Source: UBA12151 sp964600645
Lineage (GTDB): Bacteria > Patescibacteriota > Minisyncoccia > Moranbacterales > UBA9337
DNA: 23,174 nucleotides
Direction of reading: 5' to 3'
Assembly (NCBI GenBank): GCA_964600645.1
Contig: CAZRJL010000009.1
Location: 1-23,174 of the forward strand
Translations under genes and position numbers: made by a program
Shown: piece by piece, positions 1-7,452 of the stretch
Layout of the letters: every line of letters begins with the position of its first letter
How positions within the stretch are numbered: position 1 is the first letter of the stretch
Notes under the pieces: generated by a model
The model's database searches: none
What the model was told of the DNA's origin: nothing
The model's input: the letters and a program-made list of their open reading frames with translations, nothing else

Positions 1-798
1 AGGCGAGGTGACGATTACTTTATATTTTCCGGCAGCCCGTTGAATTAAATTTTCATTTTCATCCCCGGCGCCTATTTTATTGGTTAATAAATCATAGTAA
101 ATCGCTTCGGAAGGAATAAACATGAAAGCAAACTCCATCGTTCCTTCTTCCGGCTTGATGTATTTGGAAGTTTCATCGATTCGATTTTTCAAATCTTGCT
201 TGAAAAGTTTTTCCAATCTGCACTTTTCAACCTCATCATTTTTACATTCAAGAATTCGCTGATAATTTTCCAAAGAAAATTTAGAATCAATTGGAACAAT
301 TTTTTCCTTCACAAAAACAACCGCATCTACAATATCTCCGCCCTTGAATTCATATTGCATTTGATATGATCCGACCGGCAAAACATTTTTCAAGGTATCC
401 TCCAGAAAATACTCCCCTAGAATTCCTCTCTGCTTTGGATTTTTGAGAATATCTTCCAGTCCGCGGAGCTGTTCGGAAAAACCCATCACCTGTTTGTTCG
501 TTTCTTCCAGCTTGGATAATTTCTCGGTAATTTCTCTAATTTGCTCCACTGACTGCCGGTGCATTCCTTGCACAAACCGACTACTACTTTCCAAGCTGTC
601 TTGCGTGGTTTTGTGCGTTTGCGAAAGTTTGTCGTCTACTGCTCGGCGAAGCTGTTCATTCTGCTGGGAAAGCATTCCAATTCTTTCCAGTGTCGCTGAA
701 ATTTTTTCATCATTTCTACTATCATCTTTTCTATTCAGAAGAAGATAAATAACAACAGTAATCCCAATAATAAGTAAAATTAAAAGTATATTTTGCAT
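1..798 (-). CDS. rmuC: DNA recombination protein RmuC, N-terminal part (C-terminus beyond window)
   Basis: The reading frame is open from an ATG at 798 to the window edge, giving 266 residues; the C-terminal part is outside. Residues 2-21 form one hydrophobic segment (start MQNILLILL), followed by a charged coiled-coil stretch to about residue 110. The RmuC domain then begins: RGILGEYFLEDTL, then VDAVVFVKEKIVPIDSKFSLENYQ, of which the PIDSKF element is typical of the family. The last visible residues, YKVIVTSP, match the conserved 'SPTTL' region. RmuC proteins are membrane-anchored, have a PD-(D/E)xK-like fold and limit recombination between inverted repeats. The start lies 14 bp after the proS stop, so the two genes are probably cotranscribed. 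No clear Shine-Dalgarno site is visible. The family call is confident; the exact biochemical role in this organism is inferred. Confidence 0.88.
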   Translation of the reverse strand, partial: MQNILLILLIIGITVVIYLLLNRKDDSRNDEKISATLERIGMLSQQNEQLRRAVDDKLSQTHKTTQDSLESSSRFVQGMHRQSVEQIREITEKLSKLEETNKQVMGFSEQLRGLEDILKNPKQRGILGEYFLEDTLKNVLPVGSYQMQYEFKGGDIVDAVVFVKEKIVPIDSKFSLENYQRILECKNDEVEKCRLEKLFKQDLKNRIDETSKYIKPEEGTMEFAFMFIPSEAIYYDLLTNKIGAGDENENLIQRAAGKYKVIVTSP

Positions 799-812
799 AA
801 TTTCTATTTGAC

Positions 813-2054
813 CTATTTATTTTCTAAAATTTCTACCAACTTTTCAATTTCAATAATCTCACTATTATCTCCATTCCTCCTTTTTACTTCCACTCCTCCC
901 TTTTCCAAAGACTTTCCGCTCACCACTACTCGATATGGAATTCCAATCAAGTCGCTGTCGGCAAATTTTTCTCCGGCACGCGCATCACGATCATCAAACA
1001 AAACTTCAATTCCTTGCTCGGTCAACAGATTATATATCTCCTCCGCCTTTTCATCTTGATTAAGGGAAATAAGATGAACCGCAAAAGGCGCCACCGCCTC
1101 CGGCCAGACAATTCCCTTTTCATCGTTATTCAATTCAACGATTACTCCCATCAATCTTGAAATTCCAATTCCATAAGATCCCATAAAAACAAATTGCTCT
1201 TCACCCTTTTCATCTTTGTATTTCAAATCAAACGGCTCGGAAAATTTGTTCCCAAGAGAAAATATATTTCCCACTTCAATCGCCTTTTTCTCGACTAATT
1301 TATCTTTATTCAATCCGAGATCTTTCAAAACTTCATCCGTATATACTTCCCTATTCACAGCTATTTTCTTTTTTTCATCAATATAAATTATATCTTCTCC
1401 TGCCTCGCTTACTGTTTGAAATTCGTGGGAATATTTCGAAAAAGAACCGCCGGAAGCAAATGTCAAAAAAGTTTTTTCTCCAAGCCCTACCCGGTCAAAA
1501 ACATTTTTGTAGGCAACTTTGGATTTTTCATAATATTCATCGTGCTCAGACTCATTTTTAGAAAAGGAATAGAGCGCTTTCCAAAAAAATTCCCGCCCAC
1601 GCATAATTCCCGATTTCGCCCGCGCTTCGTTGCGAAAAACAGTACGAATGTCATACACATAAACCGGTAAATCTTTGTACGAAGAAATAAAATTTTTCAT
1701 CATATTCGCCATCGGTTCTTCATGCGTAAACGCAAGCGCCAATTCTGATCCGTTTTTCAATTTCGTCTTAAACCAATTGTCAACCGTCTCATCACTCCAT
1801 CTATTGGTTTTTTCCCAAACTTCCTTTTTTTGCAAAGCGGTAGATTGCAATTCCACGCCGCCGGTCGCGTTCATTTCTTCCCTGACAATATTGGCAATTT
1901 TGTTTATGACTCGAAGTCCCAATGGCAAAACGGAATAAACACCGGCCATTTCCTTGTTAATAAATCCCGCTTTAATCAAAAGCTGGGCATTCAAACTCAC
2001 CTCATCCTTCGGCGCTTCTTTTCTGGTTTTAGTAAAAAGTTTCGATTGTTTCAT
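813..2054 (-). CDS. proS: Prolyl-tRNA synthetase, short form lacking the editing insertion
   Basis: Class II aminoacyl-tRNA synthetase that charges tRNA-Pro with proline. All three class II motifs are visible: motif 1 around AGVYSVLPLGLRVINK, motif 2 in FRNEARAKSGIMRGREF, and motif 3 in GSYGIGISRLMG. The C-terminal anticodon-binding domain includes VLFDDRDARAGEKFADSDLIG. At 413 residues it is much shorter than the roughly 570-residue bacterial enzyme. Motif 2 is followed almost directly by the SHEFQ and GNIFSLG segments, so the INS cis-editing domain is absent, as in other short ProRS. In the usual 'REFLMKDAYSF' element this protein has REFFWKALYSF, with Asp replaced by Ala. It lies 18 bp after the coiled-coil gene and 14 bp before rmuC, which suggests an operon from the promoter near 2606. 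Confidence 0.95.
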   Translation of the reverse strand: MKQSKLFTKTRKEAPKDEVSLNAQLLIKAGFINKEMAGVYSVLPLGLRVINKIANIVREEMNATGGVELQSTALQKKEVWEKTNRWSDETVDNWFKTKLKNGSELALAFTHEEPMANMMKNFISSYKDLPVYVYDIRTVFRNEARAKSGIMRGREFFWKALYSFSKNESEHDEYYEKSKVAYKNVFDRVGLGEKTFLTFASGGSFSKYSHEFQTVSEAGEDIIYIDEKKKIAVNREVYTDEVLKDLGLNKDKLVEKKAIEVGNIFSLGNKFSEPFDLKYKDEKGEEQFVFMGSYGIGISRLMGVIVELNNDEKGIVWPEAVAPFAVHLISLNQDEKAEEIYNLLTEQGIEVLFDDRDARAGEKFADSDLIGIPYRVVVSGKSLEKGGVEVKRRNGDNSEIIEIEKLVEILENK

Positions 2055-2072
2055 ATATCTATTCTTGAAATA

Positions 2073-2555
2073 TTACGCTCTTATTTTTTCCATTTTCATC
2101 ATTTTCATTTCCAGATTGGCAATTCTGCGCTCAAGACTGATTATCTCCTTCTTATCCGCTTTTTTACCCAAATCTTTCTCGTACAAATTCAATTCTTTCT
2201 TAATATCTTTCAACTCACTTTTGATACTGATAAGCGCATCTTCGACATTATCAAATTTTTCATAAACTTCATCGCCAAAATTGGACTGCCAATCGAAAAC
2301 CGCCTTGAAATTGTCTTTCGTTTCTTTCTTAAACGAAACCAACTCTTCTTCTAAATTTCTCTGACCATTTTCCAATCTTTCTTGTCTTTCTTCTAATTTC
2401 CCCTGTCTCTCCTCCAATCTTCCTTGTCCCTCTTTCAACGCTGAAAAACCGTCCGCCAAAAAATCAAATTTTTCGTTTATTTCCTCGAGGATAATTTCAA
2501 ATCGATCTTTTTTATCCACTTTAATATCTGGTTTTTTAATTGTTTTTTTCTTCAT
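2073..2555 (-). CDS. Heptad-repeat coiled-coil protein of unknown function
   Basis: I place the start at the ATG at 2555 (MKKKTIKKPDIK), giving 160 residues. The frame extends 14 codons further upstream, but the promoter at 2601-2629 would start transcription at about 2594, leaving the upstream ATG almost no leader. An AGGGAAAA stretch lies about 8 bases before the chosen ATG. The protein is highly charged and almost wholly helical. Four consecutive heptads (GRLEERQ, GKLEERQ, ERLENGQ, RNLEEEL) lie in the first half, with a second coiled coil (SLERRIANLEMKMMKMEK) at the end. There is no signal peptide or membrane segment, so it should be cytoplasmic. It leads the operon with proS and rmuC. Similar coiled-coil genes are common hypothetical proteins in CPR genomes. 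No function can be assigned. Confidence 0.75.
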   Translation of the reverse strand: MKKKTIKKPDIKVDKKDRFEIILEEINEKFDFLADGFSALKEGQGRLEERQGKLEERQERLENGQRNLEEELVSFKKETKDNFKAVFDWQSNFGDEVYEKFDNVEDALISIKSELKDIKKELNLYEKDLGKKADKKEIISLERRIANLEMKMMKMEKIRA

Positions 2556-2600
2556 TTTTAATATTTTCCCTAAATTATCAACATTTTCCTCGCACAATAA

Positions 2601-2629
2601 ATTATACCCGATTTATAGTCTCGGCGCAA
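2601..2629 (-). promoter_or_regulatory. Sigma-70-type promoter of the coiled-coil/proS/rmuC operon
   Basis: Read on the minus strand there is TTGCGC at 2624-2629, a 17-bp spacer, and a perfect TATAAT at 2601-2606. Transcription would start near 2594, about 40 bases before the ATG at 2555. It is the only good promoter I see before these three closely spaced genes. The assignment rests on consensus match only. Confidence 0.65.
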
Positions 2630-2674
2630 ATATCCACTAATATCATATTTTCTCTTTTAATTACTCCAATTACT

Positions 2675-2689
2675 TCCGCCAGAGGCGGA
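2675..2689. repeat. Short GC-rich hairpin downstream of the seven-gene block
   Basis: TCCGCC and GGCGGA form a perfect 6-bp stem with an AGA loop, in otherwise AT-rich DNA, 10 bp past the last stop codon of the cohesin/dockerin block. No T-run follows on either strand, so it is a weak terminator candidate at best. From memory, hairpins of this kind recur between genes in CPR genomes, so it may be a dispersed repeat. Confidence 0.4.
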
Positions 2690-2699
2690 TCAAATGAAG

Positions 2700-3713
2700 T
2701 TATTGAGACCAATTTGACATTATTATACCAAGATCTCTGGTATTGACGCTATTGTCGGAATTAACATCAGAAGTTTCATTTCCGATACCCAGCCAGTTAG
2801 TGATAGCGCTGATGAAATTGGTGAGATTGTAAGTTGTCGGAACTATACAAGCCTCACAAACTCCTCCGCAATCAATTCCCGTTTCGTCTTGGTTTTGAAT
2901 AGAATCGGAGCAGGTTTCAATTGGATTTTCTTCGGTTGGCAATCCGTCCCATACTTCATAATCATCAATCTGCCACCAACCATGACCAGTTGGCTGATCA
3001 CTTGTACCATTTATTCCCGGTAATGTTATTCTTCCCATTTCTCCGGTTATAATATCGGAATCAGAAATATAAGTAGTTCCGTTAACTTTAAACCAAGCCG
3101 CGCCATCAGAATTCATATGATCCGTCCCCGTTGAAAGTTTTATATAAAATTCTACATGCATCCAATCTCCGGGATTATAAGGTATGCTTCCACTATATTT
3201 TGTTATATCAGTAGCAGAATCCCATCCAGTTCCTTCTCCACTCCATTGCCAACGATGATGCACAATTCCATCTGATGGTCCACTCCAAGCCGCTTCTTGA
3301 TGTCCATATCCGGTCCCTGGAACACCCTCCCAAATGGTTTTAGCATTATCGGAAATATTTTCATATTCCGCCTCGAATTTCATCCAATACGAATAATATA
3401 TTTCATTTGATGTAAAAAAATTATCTCCATAAGAACTCCCATTTATTATCAAATCCCGACAACCATCATCGTAATTATGCGAGGTTCTTATTGCCTTTCC
3501 GGTTCTTCCTGGGACATATTGAATTCCTTGACATTGCGCTGGCGTCAAACCATCGTCCCACATTATCGTTGACCATCCGTACGGATCGCTATATGCATCC
3601 TCAAAATCCAATTGGCTCACCTTATCAGCCGCAACTACATCATTATTAGAAATAAATAAACACATTATAACACACAAGAATAATGTCATAAAACGCATTG
3701 TTTTTAATCTCAT
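2700..3713 (-). CDS. Secreted jelly-roll-like protein with four-cysteine motif and one-loop dockerin tail
   Basis: This 337-residue protein has a signal peptide of about 28 residues (hydrophobic core MTLFLCVIMCLFI, cut after VVAA). Residues about 30-255 look like a concanavalin/polysaccharide-lyase-type beta jelly roll, with elements such as YYSYWMKFEAEY, GDWMHVEFYIKL, AAWFKVNG and WWQIDDYEVWDGLP. I cannot name catalytic residues or a substrate. A four-cysteine motif (CSDSIQNQDETG then DCGGVCEAC) covers residues 268-289, followed by a dockerin-like tail at 293-337. In the tail only the second calcium loop (DVNSDNSVNTRD, 316-327) has the acidic ligands. It is the last gene of the block, 38 bp after its neighbour. 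M6 (3698) is an alternative start. Secretion is well supported; enzymatic function is only a possibility. Confidence 0.8.
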   Translation of the reverse strand: MRLKTMRFMTLFLCVIMCLFISNNDVVAADKVSQLDFEDAYSDPYGWSTIMWDDGLTPAQCQGIQYVPGRTGKAIRTSHNYDDGCRDLIINGSSYGDNFFTSNEIYYSYWMKFEAEYENISDNAKTIWEGVPGTGYGHQEAAWSGPSDGIVHHRWQWSGEGTGWDSATDITKYSGSIPYNPGDWMHVEFYIKLSTGTDHMNSDGAAWFKVNGTTYISDSDIITGEMGRITLPGINGTSDQPTGHGWWQIDDYEVWDGLPTEENPIETCSDSIQNQDETGIDCGGVCEACIVPTTYNLTNFISAITNWLGIGNETSDVNSDNSVNTRDLGIIMSNWSQ

Positions 3714-3751
3714 ATATAAAAAATAAATAATATTCAGACTACTAAATTAAA

Positions 3752-5734
3752 TCACTCCCCCCAATTCGACATCATCACCCCCAAGTCCCGGGTATTTACA
3801 ACTCCGTCAGAATTAACATCAGAGGTCTCATTTCCGATTCCGAGCCAGTTAGTGATAGCGCTGATAAAACTGGAAAGTCCGTAAGTTGTCGGAACTATAC
3901 AAGCCTCACAAACTCCTCCGCAATCAATTCCGGTTTCGTCTTGGTTTTGGATATTGTCGGAGCAGGTTTCTTCGGCAGCGCTAACATATTCAAAAGCTCC
4001 GATGTCATAGGCGCTTCCTTGGGGACGAGAAGTTCCAAGGAAATCCTTAGGAACAAAAGCGAGGGTTGCTCCGGCATTGATAGCCGGTGAGGTGGATTGA
4101 AGGGTGAAATCGTTAGCAGAGGGATTAGTGTACAAGGGATTTGTATTTGAAACACTACTCACAGTATCATCCCATATTGGTATCGAATTGGAAAGTCCGT
4201 AATAAATATTATTACTACCAACTGAAATATCATTCATATCTGTCGGACCATAAAAATAATCTCCCGATCCCGCTGTCGTCCAAACTATATTATTTCTATA
4301 AACGAAAGCATCTAAATTTCCAACACTAATTTCTCTTTGAGTATAATCCGTATTTCCATAAAAAGAATTGTTAAAAAAATAGAGACTTCCTCCATGACCG
4401 CCCCATGACGTTGTGTCTCCTGCTCTTATTCCACCCCCATTCGCATAAAAAACATTATTATAAATATACCCCTCGGTAATAAAAGCATAATTTGACTGAG
4501 GAGTATCATTGGAATCTCCGCCACCAAACACAGCGCTTACAGCAATAACATCAGTTGGTTGTGTTGACGTATGATGAATCAAATTATCATGATATTTTAA
4601 CAATGCGATTTTATCTGTCGCGTGATGACCATAAAATTGCGATTGCCCGTTATTATATGCAAATTCATTCCATGCAACTTCAGTTATTCCACTATGAATT
4701 CCAAAACCGGAAAAATACAAAGGACCAACTCTATAACCACTTCCATCGGATGGAACCCAATTCAAGGATTTTCCAGTATGATGAATGTAGTTTCCCAACA
4801 TCTTAAAATTTTCACTACCGGCATTTGCCGGAATCTGAAAAGCAATTCCTTTTCCTATTGATGATTGTGTAGTTGTAGCATCATTTCCCACTAATCTAAC
4901 ATTATTTATTGTTCCTCCGGTTGCTCCTCCATTATCTATTGCCCAAACAGCATTTGATGCCTGCCATTTTATTTTACTCCATATAAAATAATCCATATGA
5001 TCAGTAGGCGTATATGAAGCTTGTCGCAGAATGGAATTATGTGTCAATGTTCCATCTCCCAATATTGCCAATTCACCAGGATAAGATGCTATTGAAATAC
5101 TATTATTTATTACTCCCGCTGCATGATTGCCGTTAGACATATTTATGAGGCATTCGCTTCCGACTGGAGAAGATGGATCGGTTTCTAAATACGCCCCTGC
5201 TCGAAGATAAAAAACATCTCCCGCTGCCATAATCGGAAGCATTTTGTATAATGTTTTAAAAGGAGTTAGAGTGGTTAATCCATCATTCGAATCATCCCCT
5301 ACCGTACTTACAAAATAAATATTCCCGGTATTTCTCGTATAAAAAGGAATCGTTTCCGATGTTCCATCTGCTGTTGTCACTGAAATTGTAGTTTCTCCAA
5401 GACTCATTGATGAATTGAGCCAAAAAGTAATTCTTTGCAATCCTCTGGATGTTGTCGGATTAGTAGTTGCTCCCCACTCGGCATAATCAGAATCACTAGT
5501 TAAATTAACTCCTCCGACTGTGATATAGCTTGTACCTCTCGTTGCACTCAAATTAAGTCCCCAAACAGAAACTGCTGCACCCTTGGTCGCACTTCCTTCC
5601 CAACCGGAAACCGGGGCATCGGTTAGGTCGGAAAAAAGAATTACCGGAGATTGGGCAGCTTTGATATCCGTTGAAATATTTAATCCAAAAAAAATTATCA
5701 GTGAGAAAAATATGATTTTCAGTTTTGTTTTCAT
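3752..5734 (-). CDS. Secreted TIG/beta-helix protein with one-loop dockerin tail
   Basis: The 660-residue protein begins with a signal peptide (residues 1-27, ending DIKAA). An IPT/TIG-like Ig domain follows at about 30-130, with AAVSVWGLNLSATRGTS. A long right-handed parallel beta-helix spans about 134-530. It opens with the DUF1565/pectate-lyase-like signature GDDSNDGLTTLTPFKTL and AGDVFYLRAGAY, and its rungs carry repeated asparagines (YIYNNVFYANGG, LYFFNNSFYGN). Residues about 545-585 match the choice-of-anchor Q element (SPAINAG, DFLGTSRPQG, YDIGAFEYV). The four-cysteine motif is at 591-612, and the dockerin-like tail at 616-660 has one intact loop at 639-650. It is closest to the protein at 7453-9423. 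Proteins of this shape bind or cleave polysaccharides, but no catalytic residues can be assigned here. The A-rich AAAAAACAAATG start context is shared with other genes in the block. Confidence 0.85.
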   Translation of the reverse strand: MKTKLKIIFFSLIIFFGLNISTDIKAAQSPVILFSDLTDAPVSGWEGSATKGAAVSVWGLNLSATRGTSYITVGGVNLTSDSDYAEWGATTNPTTSRGLQRITFWLNSSMSLGETTISVTTADGTSETIPFYTRNTGNIYFVSTVGDDSNDGLTTLTPFKTLYKMLPIMAAGDVFYLRAGAYLETDPSSPVGSECLINMSNGNHAAGVINNSISIASYPGELAILGDGTLTHNSILRQASYTPTDHMDYFIWSKIKWQASNAVWAIDNGGATGGTINNVRLVGNDATTTQSSIGKGIAFQIPANAGSENFKMLGNYIHHTGKSLNWVPSDGSGYRVGPLYFSGFGIHSGITEVAWNEFAYNNGQSQFYGHHATDKIALLKYHDNLIHHTSTQPTDVIAVSAVFGGGDSNDTPQSNYAFITEGYIYNNVFYANGGGIRAGDTTSWGGHGGSLYFFNNSFYGNTDYTQREISVGNLDAFVYRNNIVWTTAGSGDYFYGPTDMNDISVGSNNIYYGLSNSIPIWDDTVSSVSNTNPLYTNPSANDFTLQSTSPAINAGATLAFVPKDFLGTSRPQGSAYDIGAFEYVSAAEETCSDNIQNQDETGIDCGGVCEACIVPTTYGLSSFISAITNWLGIGNETSDVNSDGVVNTRDLGVMMSNWGE

Positions 5735-5743
5735 TTGTTTTTT

Positions 5744-7411
5744 TTAATTTGACCAATTACTCATAATCGTTCCCAAATCTCTCGTGTTCACAACTCCGTC
5801 GGAATTGACATCGGAAGTTTCATTTCCGATTTGGAGCCAGTTGGTGATGGCGCTGATAAAGTTAGTGAGATTGTAGGTTGTTGACGTAGGTTGAACTGAA
5901 AATGATATTTCATAATCATCAGTATTTACATTATTGGATACATCTGAACATCTGACATAGTAGTTGTACGAATTTCCATTGGTTAATCCGCTGAGTATTA
6001 TTGAATGTGATGTTGCTCCTGTTGTTGTGAATATTTCTGTTATTGACGCATAAGCTGTTCCACTGACACTAGAATACTTACATGTAGCTGATTCGTTTGT
6101 GGTTAATGAAAGTGTTGCTGAGGTTGTTCCTGCTGTTAAAGTTCCTGTTGGTAAGCCGGCTGAACGAGAAGGCGGGGTGGTGTCTAAAATTTCACCTCCA
6201 ATTTTTTTAGCAAAATATGTTGGGCCTATTCGAGAACTATTTATAATAAAATCATCCACATAATAAGCGGAAACCATTCCATCCCCCCATAACCAAGTAG
6301 CGCTATTATTACCACCTATAAAAAAGAAATTCATCTTATCACCATTGGCATAATGGCACGAATCAATAGCAAATAAATCGGTTATAGTTTGAATATGATG
6401 CTCTGTTCCATCATTCTCGTACCACCAAAGAGATTTTTCACCATCCGAAATTAATGGGTTGCTATTAAATTTATATCTAACTTCCATTCCTACCCACTGA
6501 TCTGTAGGAATAACACTTCCATATCCATTTCCAACATTGTCCCCGTTGTATTCATCGCAACAAGGATGAGCTGTTGGGTTTGTATTGTCTAGATAATCCG
6601 AAATATCTCCCATCCTCAGTTTTGGTTGATTATCATGAATTGCCCATTGAGAAACATTAGGAAACCAGCCGTAAGTACTATTAGCTCCGAGATATTCTAT
6701 TGGATTACCACTCCCAGGTCCTTCCCAATGTTGCCACGGTCTAATAAACCCATGGGCCATGGTTTGATGCTTGCCCGTTGTGGCATCATTAGAGTAAAGG
6801 TCGCCTTCCACATAAGTCCCCAATCTGTTATTTTCTAAATCAATATAAGTTGGGAACCAATTTTTTGGCATATACACCATATAAAATACATACATCTCTG
6901 TGTAGCCATATGTTTTATCACCGTTCACACCATCAGTACTACCAAAATAAGTCCCAAAGCGTGAAGGACCCCTATTGACCCCATCACCCAAACCATCAAT
7001 TCCTCGATGGGACATATCTATGGAAACAGATTTTCCTACTCCGATTCCATTTGGATCCCAAATTTGACCCCCATGACTTCGATGATCTGTAATAAAATCA
7101 TTTCCTGGATCTGTGGGAACCCAATAATCATAAGCATTAAAAGGAGTATCACTTCCATCTATTCTCTTTGGAAAATCAGGTGATGAAATAACAGAGGCCG
7201 ACTTCCCCATTCTTGCAGAACCTGTCCAATCCTGAATATCATCAAACGTTTCCATTAAATCAAACCCGTATTCAACCGCAGTAGAACTTCTATTGAAAAT
7301 CTCCAGCGCATAGCAAGAATTTATCGAAAAAAAAGATATGCCACTGAATATAAAAATATACATCGCAATTACCATTTTTTTAAATTTATTCTTCCTACTC
7401 ATAATTTTCAA
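5744..7411 (-). CDS. Secreted jelly-roll-like protein with FN3-like module and one-loop dockerin tail
   Basis: This 555-residue secreted protein has a signal peptide of about 35 residues (hydrophobic core MVIAMYIFIFSGISFFSI, ending CYA). Residues about 36-410 resemble a large concanavalin-like jelly roll, with strands such as YGYTEMYVFYMVYMPKNW, WVGMEVRYKFNS and SAYYVDDFIIN. It is longer than the related protein at 2700-3713. A module of about 95 residues at 415-508 contains NESATCKYSS and GNSYNYYVRCSD; the same module occurs twice in the cohesin protein at 9435-11240. The dockerin-like tail occupies 511-555, with its intact loop at 534-545. Unlike the other three tailed proteins it lacks the four-cysteine motif. 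The gene lies 9 bp before the next one and 41 bp after the previous one. Catalytic activity is not established. Confidence 0.8.
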   Translation of the reverse strand: MKIMSRKNKFKKMVIAMYIFIFSGISFFSINSCYALEIFNRSSTAVEYGFDLMETFDDIQDWTGSARMGKSASVISSPDFPKRIDGSDTPFNAYDYWVPTDPGNDFITDHRSHGGQIWDPNGIGVGKSVSIDMSHRGIDGLGDGVNRGPSRFGTYFGSTDGVNGDKTYGYTEMYVFYMVYMPKNWFPTYIDLENNRLGTYVEGDLYSNDATTGKHQTMAHGFIRPWQHWEGPGSGNPIEYLGANSTYGWFPNVSQWAIHDNQPKLRMGDISDYLDNTNPTAHPCCDEYNGDNVGNGYGSVIPTDQWVGMEVRYKFNSNPLISDGEKSLWWYENDGTEHHIQTITDLFAIDSCHYANGDKMNFFFIGGNNSATWLWGDGMVSAYYVDDFIINSSRIGPTYFAKKIGGEILDTTPPSRSAGLPTGTLTAGTTSATLSLTTNESATCKYSSVSGTAYASITEIFTTTGATSHSIILSGLTNGNSYNYYVRCSDVSNNVNTDDYEISFSVQPTSTTYNLTNFISAITNWLQIGNETSDVNSDGVVNTRDLGTIMSNWSN

Positions 7412-7452
7412 CTCTTATTTCTTAATAACTAAATTTATTACGAAGATAAATA

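Noticed and set aside
1830..2354. Plus-strand open frame of 174 codons
   Set aside because: It lies antisense across proS and the coiled-coil gene, has no recognisable motif and a composition of Phe/Ile/Leu typical of the complement of A-rich coding DNA.
2556..2597. Upstream ATG of the coiled-coil gene at 2597
   Set aside because: It coincides with the predicted transcription start and would leave almost no leader, while 2555 has an AGGGAAAA site.
2675..2689. GC hairpin as a strong terminator of the cohesin/dockerin block
   Set aside because: The stem is only 6 bp and no T-run follows on the minus strand.
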